From NCBI GenBank assembly GCA_002382735.1, contig DFZN01000071.1, forward strand, positions 1 to 64,000: 64,000 nucleotides of DNA, given 5' to 3'. Below, piece after piece: positions 16,601 through 25,296 of this stretch; the first letter of the stretch is position 1, and every line of letters begins with the position of its first letter. Under the pieces are notes generated by a model. That model worked only from the letters and a program-made list of their open reading frames with translations, was not told where the DNA came from and did no database searches. The DNA is from a bacterium UBP11_UBA4055 (lineage in GTDB: Bacteria > UBA4055). The translations under genes were made by a program, and so were the position numbers.

Positions 16601-16702
16601 ATCTTTTGTCAGATTTACATAGCCGCTCCAAACATCTGCTGAGTAAAGAAATGATGCGAAAGTGATAACTAGTGTAGTGGTTATTTTTAATATTCTGTTC
16701 AT
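13652..16702 (-). CDS. Secreted right-handed beta-helix protein, paralogue of the downstream gene
   Basis: 1016 residues from the ATG at 16702, chosen because AGGAGG lies 5 bases upstream. Signal peptide MNRILKITTTLVITFASFLYS, then a long parallel beta-helix with NosD-like rungs, markers such as CIDAGDPESG and DIGAVEFYQ, and a fibronectin III-like domain near residues 910-990 (LSWSAVPDAVSYNIYGS). Same architecture as the gene at 10610, 18 bases downstream, so the pair is a tandem duplication in one operon. Contains two copies of the shared 54-bp module. Probably a cell-surface or secreted protein; ligand unknown. Confidence 0.8.
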   Translation of the reverse strand: MNRILKITTTLVITFASFLYSADVWSGYVNLTKDYLVGNGDILEILPGTVIRVAPGFRLIIDGGILHASGTEYNKIRFTSYEPESSGKDYWGGIEFYNAYKDTSLIDHCIIENIKKTGDYGSIYLNNSIVKITNSEIRNNSAQFGSAVHSVDSYLYMFKNKILDNTVNLLGSAVFISHESNPELANTTLLKNLIMGNKSGYIDDYNLTSGGIMVFENNQVGSYTLIQENDVIANSCVAGKASGGIGGGIQIRTQSKYSVDVIGNKIMYNKAGIGGGMAVLFKADGTYPHNYKNNIISNNTSVTYAGGVFIDMNYIRNPEDVVFANNNIIKNLNLDPELGSGGYFIFFSSDVMNLINTVNCIVWNNYMGGRVEDFGSTPYIDPGEYVTYSNTTYLIKLGGNISAPSQFYRETAYYGADPYENYLRGDYHLSLESPCIDAGDPESGKELDGSPANIGAYGLTNEYTTSDYTTVPYEYNLSIYVPQGRTFKLDCSENSKQINIDQLIVEDGGQIFIKTSPYSSDPNIYINQLRTNGRKIGELYTTKIQRMTAATQEEPPVSYNVINVIDLNCSGAQFNNMALSVVAPDRESILTDSHVFIDEYNAALTGIKLDTDSAYVENNIVDNFGIGIYYGPLSKGSKAAIRSARITNNTISFDASASNKETIAKGIVVESSKADVENNTVVNPNEGIEASYSSSGRITNNTISFDGSASNKAGTNKKAIHIFGGADYEVDHNKIYCNDELTTAISGIEVHDSGIDCHYNIIRFGSYGTADHDRYGFFTQNLSSYPIFINNTVYNSDMGFVDYDSATYIKLYNNIFYGPSVSTYITGTEQNILLYNNDISGEIDWSAIADDEYNVYENPQFQSSKVNDFYLWGESKCIDEGRFEPAYHIYGDTFYGTAPDIGAVEFYQESSFYAPQNISASVTGTTLTLSWSAVPDAVSYNIYGSNDPYGTFSFIKSTANTSWSASTASAKYFYRVTASRDGVKPGSGIEDDLEKEVTTTGAVNRKITIQSKESLN
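14567..14620 (-). repeat. In-frame 54-bp module, copy C
   Basis: Encodes SGRITNNTISFDGSASNK in the upstream paralogue. Confidence 0.85.
14723..14776 (-). repeat. In-frame 54-bp module, copy D
   Basis: Encodes SARITNNTISFDASASNK, 156 bp from copy C. Confidence 0.85.
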
Positions 16703-16732
16703 GCGTTCCTCCTTTTTCAAAGTTAACACAAA

Positions 16733-16773
16733 ATTACAGCATCGGAAAGCATCTCGCTGTGATTCGTGTCACA
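16733..16773 (-). promoter_or_regulatory. Crp-type operator and putative class II promoter of the beta-helix operon
   Basis: TGTGA-N6-TCACA at 16758-16773 is the perfect Crp consensus palindrome. On the minus strand TGTAAT at 16738-16733 can serve as a -10, which puts the centre of the palindrome about 40 bases upstream of the start point, the classic class II activator position. No good -35 is present, as expected for activator dependence. A second, overlapping TGTGA half site is adjacent. A Crp/Fnr-family protein is encoded at 25297. Confidence 0.6.
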
Positions 16774-16922
16774 ATGATCACACTCCGTTAATAAAATAAT
16801 AAATAACCCCGTTAAAAGCAAAGAAAATAAACGCTATAAAAACTGTTTTAATATCCGTCTTGATTATTGCTGTCGAATATCATATCTTTAGGCGCATGGA
16901 AAATGAAAATTCAGGAAAATTA

Positions 16923-18371
16923 ATGGTAAGAACAAGATTTGCGCCCAGCCCTACTGGGTATATGCACATAGGAAATTTACGGACAGCCCTTTATGCCTAT
17001 CTAACAGCCAAAAAAGACGGAGGGAAGTTCATCTTAAGGATCGAGGATACCGACAGCAAGAGGACTGTGGAAGATTCGGTGGAAGTTATATTCTCAAGCC
17101 TGAAACTCGCCGGTATAGAATATGACGAAGGGCCGGTCATCGGAGGGGTTTACGGGCCTTATGTTCAGAGTGAAAGGCGCGAAATATACGCAAAATACAT
17201 AAATGAACTTCTGGGATCCGGAAAAGCTTTCAGGTGTTTTTGCACAAAAGAGGAACTGGAAAAGGAAAAAGAGGAATTCTCAAAAAGGTTTCCGGACAAG
17301 CCTTTCAGGGATAAGTGCAGAGAACTGACAAATTATAGTATAAGCGAGAAGCTGTCTCAGGATACACCGTTCGTGGTAAGGCAGAGAATACCTGTGGAAG
17401 GAAGTACTACTTTTCTTGACATGGTTTTCGGCTCAATAACTGTGGAGAACAATACTCTCGACGAGCAGGTGCTGCTTAAAGCTGACGGGCTGCCAACCTA
17501 CAACTTCGCCAATGTGGTTGACGATCATCTGATGGAGATCACGCATGTTATCAGAGGATATGAATATCTTTCGTCTGCGCCTAAATATAACCTGTTATAC
17601 GAAAGTTTCGGATGGGATATACCACAATACATTCATCTTCCGCACATTCTAAGGGAGGACGGAAAAAAATTAAGCAAAAGGGAAGGCGACGCATCATTCC
17701 GGGACCTTCTCGATCTGGGCTATCTGCCTTCCGCCGTCATCAATTATATAGCTATGCTGGGCTGGAATCCGGGAACAGAGGAGGAATTCTTCACTCTGGC
17801 CGATCTTGTTCAGAAATTCACTCCTGAGAGGATCAATAAGTCGAATGCGGTCTTTACATATTCAAAGCTGACATGGCTCAACAATCTCCATATTAAAGCT
17901 ATGCCGTTCGAGGAATTTCACAAAAAAGCTTCAGAATATTACAGCGATGAACTAAAGGCAAAGGTTGATATCGAAACGGTAAGCAGACTGATTCAGGAGA
18001 GGCTTGAAACATTCAGACAGATACCTGAAAAGACAGAATTCTTCGTAAAAGTTCCGGCTTACGACAAAGAACTTTATACCCATAAAAAAATGAAGTCCGA
18101 TCCCGATTCCGCAAAAGTGATGCTTGAAAAAATGATCCCTCATTTCGAGAAAGTTCAGGACTGGAACAACGAGACCGTGTTCGGCGCGCTGCAGGAACTG
18201 ATACAGACGGAAGGCTGCAAAGCCGGAACGGTACTGTGGCCTGCTCGGATCGCCCTGTCAGGTGTGAGCGCGACACCGGGCGGAGCGAGCGAGATCGCTC
18301 ATGTTATAGGTAAAGAAGAGACGCTCAAAAGGATAAATGAGGCAGTTGAGTTTTTGAATACTAAAATTTAA
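16923..18371 (+). CDS. gltX: Glutamyl-tRNA synthetase
   Basis: 482 residues from the ATG at 16923, which has AGGA 7 bases upstream and gives the family-typical start MVRTRFAPSPTGYMHIGN; an ATG at 16896 is an alternative. Class I aminoacyl-tRNA synthetase that charges tRNA-Glu (and possibly tRNA-Gln). The HIGH-type motif is HIGN and the KMSKS-type motif is KLSKR in DGKKLSKREGD. The anticodon-binding C-terminal domain is complete. It heads a long same-strand gene run to 30532. No clear sigma-70 promoter was identified in 16780-16920. Confidence 0.95.
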   Translation: MVRTRFAPSPTGYMHIGNLRTALYAYLTAKKDGGKFILRIEDTDSKRTVEDSVEVIFSSLKLAGIEYDEGPVIGGVYGPYVQSERREIYAKYINELLGSGKAFRCFCTKEELEKEKEEFSKRFPDKPFRDKCRELTNYSISEKLSQDTPFVVRQRIPVEGSTTFLDMVFGSITVENNTLDEQVLLKADGLPTYNFANVVDDHLMEITHVIRGYEYLSSAPKYNLLYESFGWDIPQYIHLPHILREDGKKLSKREGDASFRDLLDLGYLPSAVINYIAMLGWNPGTEEEFFTLADLVQKFTPERINKSNAVFTYSKLTWLNNLHIKAMPFEEFHKKASEYYSDELKAKVDIETVSRLIQERLETFRQIPEKTEFFVKVPAYDKELYTHKKMKSDPDSAKVMLEKMIPHFEKVQDWNNETVFGALQELIQTEGCKAGTVLWPARIALSGVSATPGGASEIAHVIGKEETLKRINEAVEFLNTKI

Positions 18372-18394
18372 TTAATAAATCAACAGGTGAAATT

Positions 18395-20584
18395 GTGCCT
18401 TATTATGACGAATTATCAAAAGAAGAATTATTGAAAATAGTTAAAAAGCAGGAAAAAGAGCTGAAATCCAAAAAGTACGGCCTCGTATGGGACAGCGAAA
18501 GAGAGCCTGAACAGGTTGTATTGGACTGCGAAAATAATCTTCCTGTTTTAAAACGGATAAAGGATAAAGAAATAAAGACAGACAACACTGAAGATAACAT
18601 AATAATAGAAGGCGATAATTATCACGCATTAACCGTACTAAACTATACTCATAAAGAAAAGATAGATGTGATCTACATAGATCCGCCTTACAATACTGGA
18701 AAAAAAGATTTTAGATACAACGATAAATATGTTGAACTTGATGATGGGTATAGACACAGCAAATGGTTGAATTTTATGGAGAAAAGACTAAATTTAGCCA
18801 GAAATCTATTAAAAAATACAGGAATTCTTTTAATATCTATTGATGATAATGAAGTTGCTCAGCTGAAAATGCTTTGTGATAAAATATTTGATGGGAATAC
18901 TATTAAAAATTCGCGAAGAAATTTCATTGCAATTTTGCCAACAATAATGAATTTGAAAGGCAACAATGATCAATTCGCATTTTCTGGCACTCATGAATAT
19001 ACTTTTGTTTATGCCAAAGATTCAAATTCAGCCAATTTCAATGAATTTAAGATTGAGGATGATGAAATCGAGTTAACTTGGGAACAAGATGAAACTGGTT
19101 ATTTTAAAAAAGGTGCACCTTTGCGAGCTACCGGAAACGAATCAAGAAGAGAGGATCGCCCCTATATGTTTTACCCGATTTTAATTGATAACAACAGTAC
19201 TATATCTACTATAAAGCGAAGTGAATTTATAAGAATATATAACTCAGATTCGAGAAAATTTAATGACATATACTTAGAAGAGTTAAGATCTGCTTACGAA
19301 AAAAGTGGATACAATTTTGTTTTACCGCTAATAGATAACCAAACATTCGGAAGATGGCGTTGGGGTTTTACAGAGAGAAATATCTATAGGTTAAATACAG
19401 ATGTGACTTATATCCAAACACAAAGGGGAATTACATTATACAAGAAACAAAGACCCGACTTGGGAGATTTACCATCAAGGAAACCGAAATCTGTTTTTTA
19501 TAAACCTGAATATAGTAGTGGTAACGGTACATCGCAACTTAAAGCAATATTCTCTGAGAAGGTTTTTGAAAATCCCAAACCTTTGGATTTAATAAAAGAT
19601 ATAATATATTTGAGCTCAAAAAAAGACTCTTTAATTTTAGATTTTATGGCTGGATCTGGCACAACAGGTCATGCAGTGTTAGATCTGAACAATGAGGATA
19701 ACGGCAACAGAAAATTCATCCTTTGTACTAATAATGAAAATAATATTTGCACAGATGTAACTTATCCAAGAATTAAGAAAGTTATTGAAGGGTACAAGAA
19801 AAACGGTAATGGAAACTTCGTTGAAGGTTTGGGCGGTAATCTTCAATATTTTAAGACTGATTTTGTTAAAAAAATGAAGAACAGGGATCAGGTTAAGATT
19901 AATCTGACGAAGAATTGTACTGAAATGTTGTGCGTTAAGGAAAATATATTCAATCTGAAGCTGGAAGAAGAAGATTTTAAGATATTCTCATCTAATGAAA
20001 ATAAAAGATTTCTCTGTATTTATTATAATATTATTGAGGATTCATTTACTGATTTCATCGGAGCCATGAAAAAAATTGAAGGCGAAAAGATAATTTATAT
20101 GTTTTCAATTGATAATACAGTCGATAAAAGTCTTTTCCACTGCTTAAAAGATTTAAAAATTGAAGCTATACCGCAAAGTATTCTTGATGTGTACAGACAG
20201 TTAGCAAAAATGAATATTCCGGTCAAAGCAAATCTGATTTTTACAGAATTCAGTAAGGCTGAAACTAAAATATTCAAAGAAAAAGATAAAGATGAAGGTG
20301 CAAGGATTCTCAGGATTGTTTTGGAAAAAACTGTTCAAAGGATTTCTCAGGATAAGGGCATGAAGATTTTGAATGAAAAGGGAAAAGAAGAAAAGGTGTC
20401 AAGTCTCAATACTTCACTATTCAAAAACAAACTGATTTCAAAAGTAGAATGGGAAGAAAATAATACATACTTTGCTATAGGTAATGAAGCTGCTCACGGC
20501 AATTATGACGACTATACTTTAAAACAGGTTGAAAAATTCTATAAACACATTCAAACGCTAATCAACACTTATGAGATAAGGTGA
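18395..20584 (+). CDS. mod: Type III restriction-modification system, Mod methyltransferase
   Basis: 729 residues with a GTG start preceded by AGGTGA. Adenine-N6 DNA methyltransferase and specificity subunit. DPPYNTG (96-102) precedes FMAGSGTTGHAV (about 416-427), the motif order of beta-class enzymes such as Mod. The region between 150 and 390 would hold target recognition. From about 18700 the base composition becomes distinctly more AT-rich than in gltX and dnaG on either side, which suggests horizontal acquisition. No simple tandem repeat that could drive phase variation is seen. The res gene starts 4 bases after the stop. Confidence 0.92.
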   Translation: MPYYDELSKEELLKIVKKQEKELKSKKYGLVWDSEREPEQVVLDCENNLPVLKRIKDKEIKTDNTEDNIIIEGDNYHALTVLNYTHKEKIDVIYIDPPYNTGKKDFRYNDKYVELDDGYRHSKWLNFMEKRLNLARNLLKNTGILLISIDDNEVAQLKMLCDKIFDGNTIKNSRRNFIAILPTIMNLKGNNDQFAFSGTHEYTFVYAKDSNSANFNEFKIEDDEIELTWEQDETGYFKKGAPLRATGNESRREDRPYMFYPILIDNNSTISTIKRSEFIRIYNSDSRKFNDIYLEELRSAYEKSGYNFVLPLIDNQTFGRWRWGFTERNIYRLNTDVTYIQTQRGITLYKKQRPDLGDLPSRKPKSVFYKPEYSSGNGTSQLKAIFSEKVFENPKPLDLIKDIIYLSSKKDSLILDFMAGSGTTGHAVLDLNNEDNGNRKFILCTNNENNICTDVTYPRIKKVIEGYKKNGNGNFVEGLGGNLQYFKTDFVKKMKNRDQVKINLTKNCTEMLCVKENIFNLKLEEEDFKIFSSNENKRFLCIYYNIIEDSFTDFIGAMKKIEGEKIIYMFSIDNTVDKSLFHCLKDLKIEAIPQSILDVYRQLAKMNIPVKANLIFTEFSKAETKIFKEKDKDEGARILRIVLEKTVQRISQDKGMKILNEKGKEEKVSSLNTSLFKNKLISKVEWEENNTYFAIGNEAAHGNYDDYTLKQVEKFYKHIQTLINTYEIR

Positions 20585-20588
20585 TTTT

Positions 20589-22973
20589 ATGACTTCGAAA
20601 ATGTTAAAGAGATATCAGGAACAGGCTGTTGACGAGCTGCTTTTAAAATCCCGTCTGCTTCTTAAGAAAGATTTGACAAAGAAGACAATCGTTTTTCAGT
20701 CGCCGACAGGAAGCGGAAAGACTTTAATGTTGACTGAATTTATTGAACAGTTCATAAAAGAACATGAGAATGACAGTACCGATTATTGTTTTTTATGGAT
20801 CAGCATAGGCAAAGGTGAATTACATATTCAAAGCTATAATGCCTTAAAGAGAGAATTCAACGGTTTTCCTAATGTATTTCTTCTTGAACAGGAATTTTTC
20901 GGATCGAGAAAAACTATTGATAAAAACGAAGTTGTCGTTGTTAATTGGGAAAAACTAAGATCAAAAGACGGCAATACTGGAGAATGGAAGAATATCCTTA
21001 TGAAAGATAAGGAAACAGTAAATTTCCGGGAATTGATTGTAAATGCTAAGGAAGAAAACACCAGAATAGTTATGGTCATAGATGAAAGTCACTCTAATTC
21101 CACATCCGAAAGAGCCTTGGAGCTAAGAGATAAAATTGTTAATGCCGATCTGACGATTGAAATGAGTGCCACTCCAGCCTTGGTAGAAGGTGAATACAAT
21201 GAAAAAGTTGTTGTTAAGCCAAATGATGTGATTGATGAGGGAATGATAAAAAAAGAAATTGTCATTAACGAGAATCTTGATAAAATTGACGACGATGAGC
21301 TGACTTCTCAGGAATTGATACTGGAGGCAGCTTTTCAAAAAAGGATAGAGCTAAAAAATATATACGAAAAATCAGGGATAAACATCAACCCTCTAGTCAT
21401 GATACAGTTGCCCTCAAGTGAAGCCGGTGAGGATAAGAAGGAATTTATCGAAGCTTATCTTGCAGGGAAAGATATTAACTATGAAAACAGAAAACTGGCA
21501 GTATGGTTGAGTGAAGAGAAGGTAAATAATGAAAATGAGCTTGTTACACCAAATAATAGCGAAGTTGATTTTTTGATATTCAAACAGGCAATAGATACCG
21601 GTTGGGATTGTCCGAGAGCATCGATACTTATAAGATTCAGAGAGATTAAAAGCATTGTTTTCGAAATTCAAACAATAGGCAGAATACTGAGAATGCCGGA
21701 AGCAGTTCATTATGAAAATGATACTTTAAATAAAGGCTATGTTTTCACAAATGTCAAAAGTCTCGAAGTTAAAAAAGAAACATACAACCCGAATATCATA
21801 AAATCTGTAGTAGTAAAGAGGAAGGATATATACAAACCTTTGAAATTAAGATCATACTACAGGAACAGAATTGATTATGGAGATATAACTCTGAGTTTCT
21901 ATAAGATATTGGAAAAAACATTCTGCGAATATTTTGATATCAGCTCCGAATTGGAATTTAATTACTATGATAAAAACAAAAGCAAGCTTAAAGAAAAAGA
22001 TATTGATCTTGACAGTCTGAACACGAAAGATGAAATTATATTGAATAAACCTTTGGACACAAAACTTTTTGATAAACTTCCAAAAGAGAAGATAACCGGA
22101 CAGGAAGCGAGCTTGTTTAACGAATCAACCTTAATAAAAGCCAATCTTTCTCAAAATGATCTGATTAATGCGTTCGAGTTACTGATAAAAAACAACTTGA
22201 ACGGCTTTGCATATAAAAGATCTATGCCCACCGTAAAACAATCTATTTACCGCTGGTTCAAAAAGTTTCTTAATGTAAATCTTTACGGAAACGGAGTAAT
22301 TAATATTCAGAATATTGTTTTGAATCATGCCGAGTTATTTTCAATGCTGATTGATAAATCCGTAAACTCATATAAACCCGTCAAGAACAAAGAAATATTA
22401 GAAAAAATTGAAGAAATTGAAGAGTGGAATAACGAATGGGAAATTTCTGAATCAAGAAACTACAATCCGCATACTTACCGTAAATATGATTATGAATTCT
22501 CTTTATACGATCCGAGCTATTTGAAGATCGACAGCGATATCGAAGATGATTTTATAAAATATCTGGAAAGAAAAAATGATTTAGTTCAGTGGTGGTGGCA
22601 GAACGGTAATGAACACATGGCTTTGAATTTCGGAATTAAATACGATTTGAAAAGGACTTTTCAGCCTGATTTTATTGTATATTTTAAAGATGGAAGTATA
22701 GGGATATTCGACACAAAATATGCCGGTGACAGAGAGGAAGATAATAAGCTCAAAGCTGAAGGTTTACAGAATTATATTGTAGAAGAAACGCAAAAAGGCA
22801 AGAATATCTTCGGCGGTCTTGTTATAAAACAGGGTAATCATTTTATGCTTAATATGAACCAAAACTATGTTCCATTCAAAAAATCTATTGAAAATACTGC
22901 AGAAGAGAGAATGGGTCAATGGATATATTTTGAAGATTATCTAAACCAGCGATTGGGAAAATTAAATGACTGA
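20589..22973 (+). CDS. res: Type III restriction-modification system, Res endonuclease/helicase
   Basis: 794 residues. Walker A TGSGKT (40-45), DESH box near 164-167 and a SF2 motif VI-like QTIGRILR form the translocase. The C-terminal nuclease has PD at 693-694 and DTK at 708-710 (PD-x-D-x-K). Type III enzymes need two inversely oriented sites and cleave after ATP-driven communication with Mod. Low GC, like mod. Its end overlaps the deaminase gene by 8 bases, so the insertion is now embedded in the operon. Family length is usually 850-1000, so this is a slightly short form but all key motifs are there. Confidence 0.9.
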   Translation: MTSKMLKRYQEQAVDELLLKSRLLLKKDLTKKTIVFQSPTGSGKTLMLTEFIEQFIKEHENDSTDYCFLWISIGKGELHIQSYNALKREFNGFPNVFLLEQEFFGSRKTIDKNEVVVVNWEKLRSKDGNTGEWKNILMKDKETVNFRELIVNAKEENTRIVMVIDESHSNSTSERALELRDKIVNADLTIEMSATPALVEGEYNEKVVVKPNDVIDEGMIKKEIVINENLDKIDDDELTSQELILEAAFQKRIELKNIYEKSGININPLVMIQLPSSEAGEDKKEFIEAYLAGKDINYENRKLAVWLSEEKVNNENELVTPNNSEVDFLIFKQAIDTGWDCPRASILIRFREIKSIVFEIQTIGRILRMPEAVHYENDTLNKGYVFTNVKSLEVKKETYNPNIIKSVVVKRKDIYKPLKLRSYYRNRIDYGDITLSFYKILEKTFCEYFDISSELEFNYYDKNKSKLKEKDIDLDSLNTKDEIILNKPLDTKLFDKLPKEKITGQEASLFNESTLIKANLSQNDLINAFELLIKNNLNGFAYKRSMPTVKQSIYRWFKKFLNVNLYGNGVINIQNIVLNHAELFSMLIDKSVNSYKPVKNKEILEKIEEIEEWNNEWEISESRNYNPHTYRKYDYEFSLYDPSYLKIDSDIEDDFIKYLERKNDLVQWWWQNGNEHMALNFGIKYDLKRTFQPDFIVYFKDGSIGIFDTKYAGDREEDNKLKAEGLQNYIVEETQKGKNIFGGLVIKQGNHFMLNMNQNYVPFKKSIENTAEERMGQWIYFEDYLNQRLGKLND

Positions 22974-23451
22974 AGAGAAAAAATACAGAAGGCCGACCTG
23001 GGATGAATATTTCATGGAGGTTATGAACGCGGTCTCAAAAAGAGCCACCTGCGACAGAGGCAGAAGCGGTTGCGTTATAGCTCGAAAAGGGCAGATACTG
23101 ACAACCGGATATGTCGGCTCGCCGATAGGACTTCCGCACTGCGATGATGTCGGGCACCAGTTCAAGAAAATGCTGCATGAGGATGGCAGCATTTCCGTGC
23201 ACTGTGTACGCACAGTGCACGCCGAACAGAACGCGATCTGCCAGGCTGCCAAACTCGGGATATCGATTGACGGAGCGACCCTCTACTGCAGAATGACTCC
23301 GTGCCGCACCTGCGCGATGCTTATAATAAACAGCGGTATAAAAAGGGTCGTAGTTGAGAGAAAATATCAGAGAGGGCAGGAGTCTGAAGATATGTTCAGA
23401 CAGGCAGGCGTGGAACTCGTGACCATAAACGACGAAGTCCAGAAATATTAG
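22966..23451 (+). CDS. dCMP deaminase family protein (ComEB-like)
   Basis: 161 residues. Zinc-dependent deaminase with HAE (85-87, catalytic Glu87) and PCRTC (112-116) ligands; the family converts dCMP to dUMP for thymidylate synthesis. The N-terminal PTWDEYFMEVMNAVSKRATC and SPIGLPHCD segments fit ComEB/dCMP deaminases. Thymidylate kinase lies further down in the same gene run, so a role in dTTP supply is sensible. Starts inside the res gene. Two perfect hairpins lie within its coding sequence (23168-23220). Confidence 0.88.
   Translation: MTEEKKYRRPTWDEYFMEVMNAVSKRATCDRGRSGCVIARKGQILTTGYVGSPIGLPHCDDVGHQFKKMLHEDGSISVHCVRTVHAEQNAICQAAKLGISIDGATLYCRMTPCRTCAMLIINSGIKRVVVERKYQRGQESEDMFRQAGVELVTINDEVQKY
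23168..23220. repeat. Two adjacent perfect hairpins inside the deaminase gene
   Basis: First hairpin: 9-bp arms AAATGCTGC (23168-23176) and GCAGCATTT (23186-23194), 9-base loop. Second: 10-bp arms GTGCACTGTG (23197-23206) and CACAGTGCAC (23211-23220), loop TACG. Confidence 0.8.
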
Positions 23452-23465
23452 ATAAAGGACACTGA

Positions 23466-25295
23466 TTGATACCCAAAGATCAGATAGAAAAACTTCTGAA
23501 CTCGGTCAATATCGTTGATGTGATCGGGGAGAGGATAGACATAAGAAGGGCAGGCTCGAATTATAAAGCCCGGTGCCCTTTCCATGACGAAAAAACCCCC
23601 TCTTTCATGATCTCGGATTCAAAACAGATATTCAAATGCTTCGGGTGCGGAGCTTCAGGAGATTCTATAAAGTTCGTAATGATGTATGACAATCTGTCCT
23701 ACCCTGACGCCATCAGGTCTCTGGCTACCAAATACGGTATCGAGATAAAAGAAGAGTACGACGGAACTGTAAGGGACAGAACGGAAGACGACAAGAAGGA
23801 AGTATTGAGGATATTGAACGGTCTTGCGAGCGATCTTTTTCATGAGTACCTGATCACCGAAATGACAAAACAGAATTCTCATGTTAAAAAATATGTCGAA
23901 TCGAGAAAGATAGATAATGAACTTCTTACGAAATTCAGGCTGGGTTATGCACCTGATGACTGGCACGCTTTAAGGAATGACTTGAGATTCAGTCAGTATC
24001 AGGACGAGACACTCGTTGAGGCAGGGCTGAGGAAACAGAACGAGAAGGGAAATATTTACGATCAGTTCAGGAACAGGCTTATGTTCCCGGTATTCGACCA
24101 GCTCGGTAATGTTCTCGCTTTCAGCGGCAGAGCTTTTGATGATCAGTCACAGCCTAAATACCTGAACTCTCCGGAAACAGTTCTTTACAGAAAAAATCAG
24201 GTGCTTTACGGACTGTATCAGGCCATGGAGAGCATAAGAAAAAAAAGAGAGATAATTCTTGTAGAAGGTAATGTTGACCTTATATCGATGCACAAATTCG
24301 GATATACGAACGCAGTGGCTATCTGCGGGACCGCTTTTACAGAAAATCACGCGCTTCTTGTAAAAAGAAATGCCGACAGGGTGTTTATTATGCTCGACGG
24401 AGATACGGCAGGAATGAAATCGGCATTAAGGACATCCGAGATAGTTCTTGAGACGGGTATGGTTCCTGAAATTATACTTTTGCCTGACGGGAACGATCCT
24501 GACAGTTTCCTTTATGCTGAAGGTAAAGAGAGTCTTGATTCGCTCTTGGATAAACCGCTGAACATAATCGATCTCAGTATCGTTTTTAACGGCCTGAGGA
24601 CCGATACTGCCAACGCAAAAATTACAGCGGTAAGAACTGTGGCTGATTCATTTAAGCATGTAAAAGATCCGCTGACACTGGATATGTACATCAACGAAGC
24701 TTCATTGAAACTTTCAATGGACAGGACCTCGTTCGAGAAAGAATTCCGGAGGAACATTAAAAAACAGGGGACGGCCCGTTCCGAAGTCAAACAAATGACG
24801 GGAACATATATTCCGAGAAATGATGACGCGGTCGAGTTCACGCTGATATATCTGATGCTTTCGGGACAAAACGCTCTTAAGTATATTCTGAGCAGGATAA
24901 CCGAAAAGGATATTCGAAATCCCGAAGCTGCTGCATTATTTCTAAAAATATACGAGCTTTTTGAAGAGGGAGAGACCGTAAAATTAAATAATATTTTAGT
25001 TGACTTTGACGATAAATTCAAGGATTTTATGATAAGTTTCGTCTTAAGCCAGGAAACAGCGTATTCCGGTTACGACGGAAAATCCGGAAAAACTGAAACG
25101 GAAGAAAAAATTATGGCAGCCTGCTATGACAGCGTTAAGATCATTCTGCTGAGGAAATTATCAGGCAGGATCAAGAGTTTGAACGACGAACTGAAGTACA
25201 CGGAAGATGCTGAAAGACAGAACGAGATCCTCAAAAGAATATCACTGCTGAAGAATGAGCAGATAGAAATGTCAAACAATAAAACCGGACTGTGA
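23466..25295 (+). CDS. dnaG: DNA primase
   Basis: 609 residues with a TTG start supported by AGGA 7 bases upstream and by the family-typical N-terminus IPKDQIEKLLNSVNIVDVIG. Makes RNA primers at the replication fork. The zinc ribbon is C37-x2-H40 with C58-x2-C61; the Toprim centre has Glu267 (VEGNVD) and Asp311/Asp313 (LDGDTAG). The C-terminal helicase-interacting part is present and divergent. Unlike many bacteria no rpoD or rpsU is adjacent; the neighbours are a Crp/Fnr regulator and a deaminase. Confidence 0.95.
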   Translation: MIPKDQIEKLLNSVNIVDVIGERIDIRRAGSNYKARCPFHDEKTPSFMISDSKQIFKCFGCGASGDSIKFVMMYDNLSYPDAIRSLATKYGIEIKEEYDGTVRDRTEDDKKEVLRILNGLASDLFHEYLITEMTKQNSHVKKYVESRKIDNELLTKFRLGYAPDDWHALRNDLRFSQYQDETLVEAGLRKQNEKGNIYDQFRNRLMFPVFDQLGNVLAFSGRAFDDQSQPKYLNSPETVLYRKNQVLYGLYQAMESIRKKREIILVEGNVDLISMHKFGYTNAVAICGTAFTENHALLVKRNADRVFIMLDGDTAGMKSALRTSEIVLETGMVPEIILLPDGNDPDSFLYAEGKESLDSLLDKPLNIIDLSIVFNGLRTDTANAKITAVRTVADSFKHVKDPLTLDMYINEASLKLSMDRTSFEKEFRRNIKKQGTARSEVKQMTGTYIPRNDDAVEFTLIYLMLSGQNALKYILSRITEKDIRNPEAAALFLKIYELFEEGETVKLNNILVDFDDKFKDFMISFVLSQETAYSGYDGKSGKTETEEKIMAACYDSVKIILLRKLSGRIKSLNDELKYTEDAERQNEILKRISLLKNEQIEMSNNKTGL

Positions 25296-25296
25296 A

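Noticed and set aside
10610..16702. Repeats in the beta-helix genes as a CRISPR-like array
   Set aside because: Only four 54-bp units in two pairs, all in frame and inside coding sequence, with no regular spacer and no cas genes.
10610..16702. Type IX secretion sorting domains on the beta-helix proteins
   Set aside because: The C-termini are short basic tails after Fn3-like domains and do not show the usual sorting-domain pattern.
18395..20584. Phase-variable repeats in mod
   Set aside because: No simple tetra- or pentanucleotide tandem tract was found in the gene or at its start.
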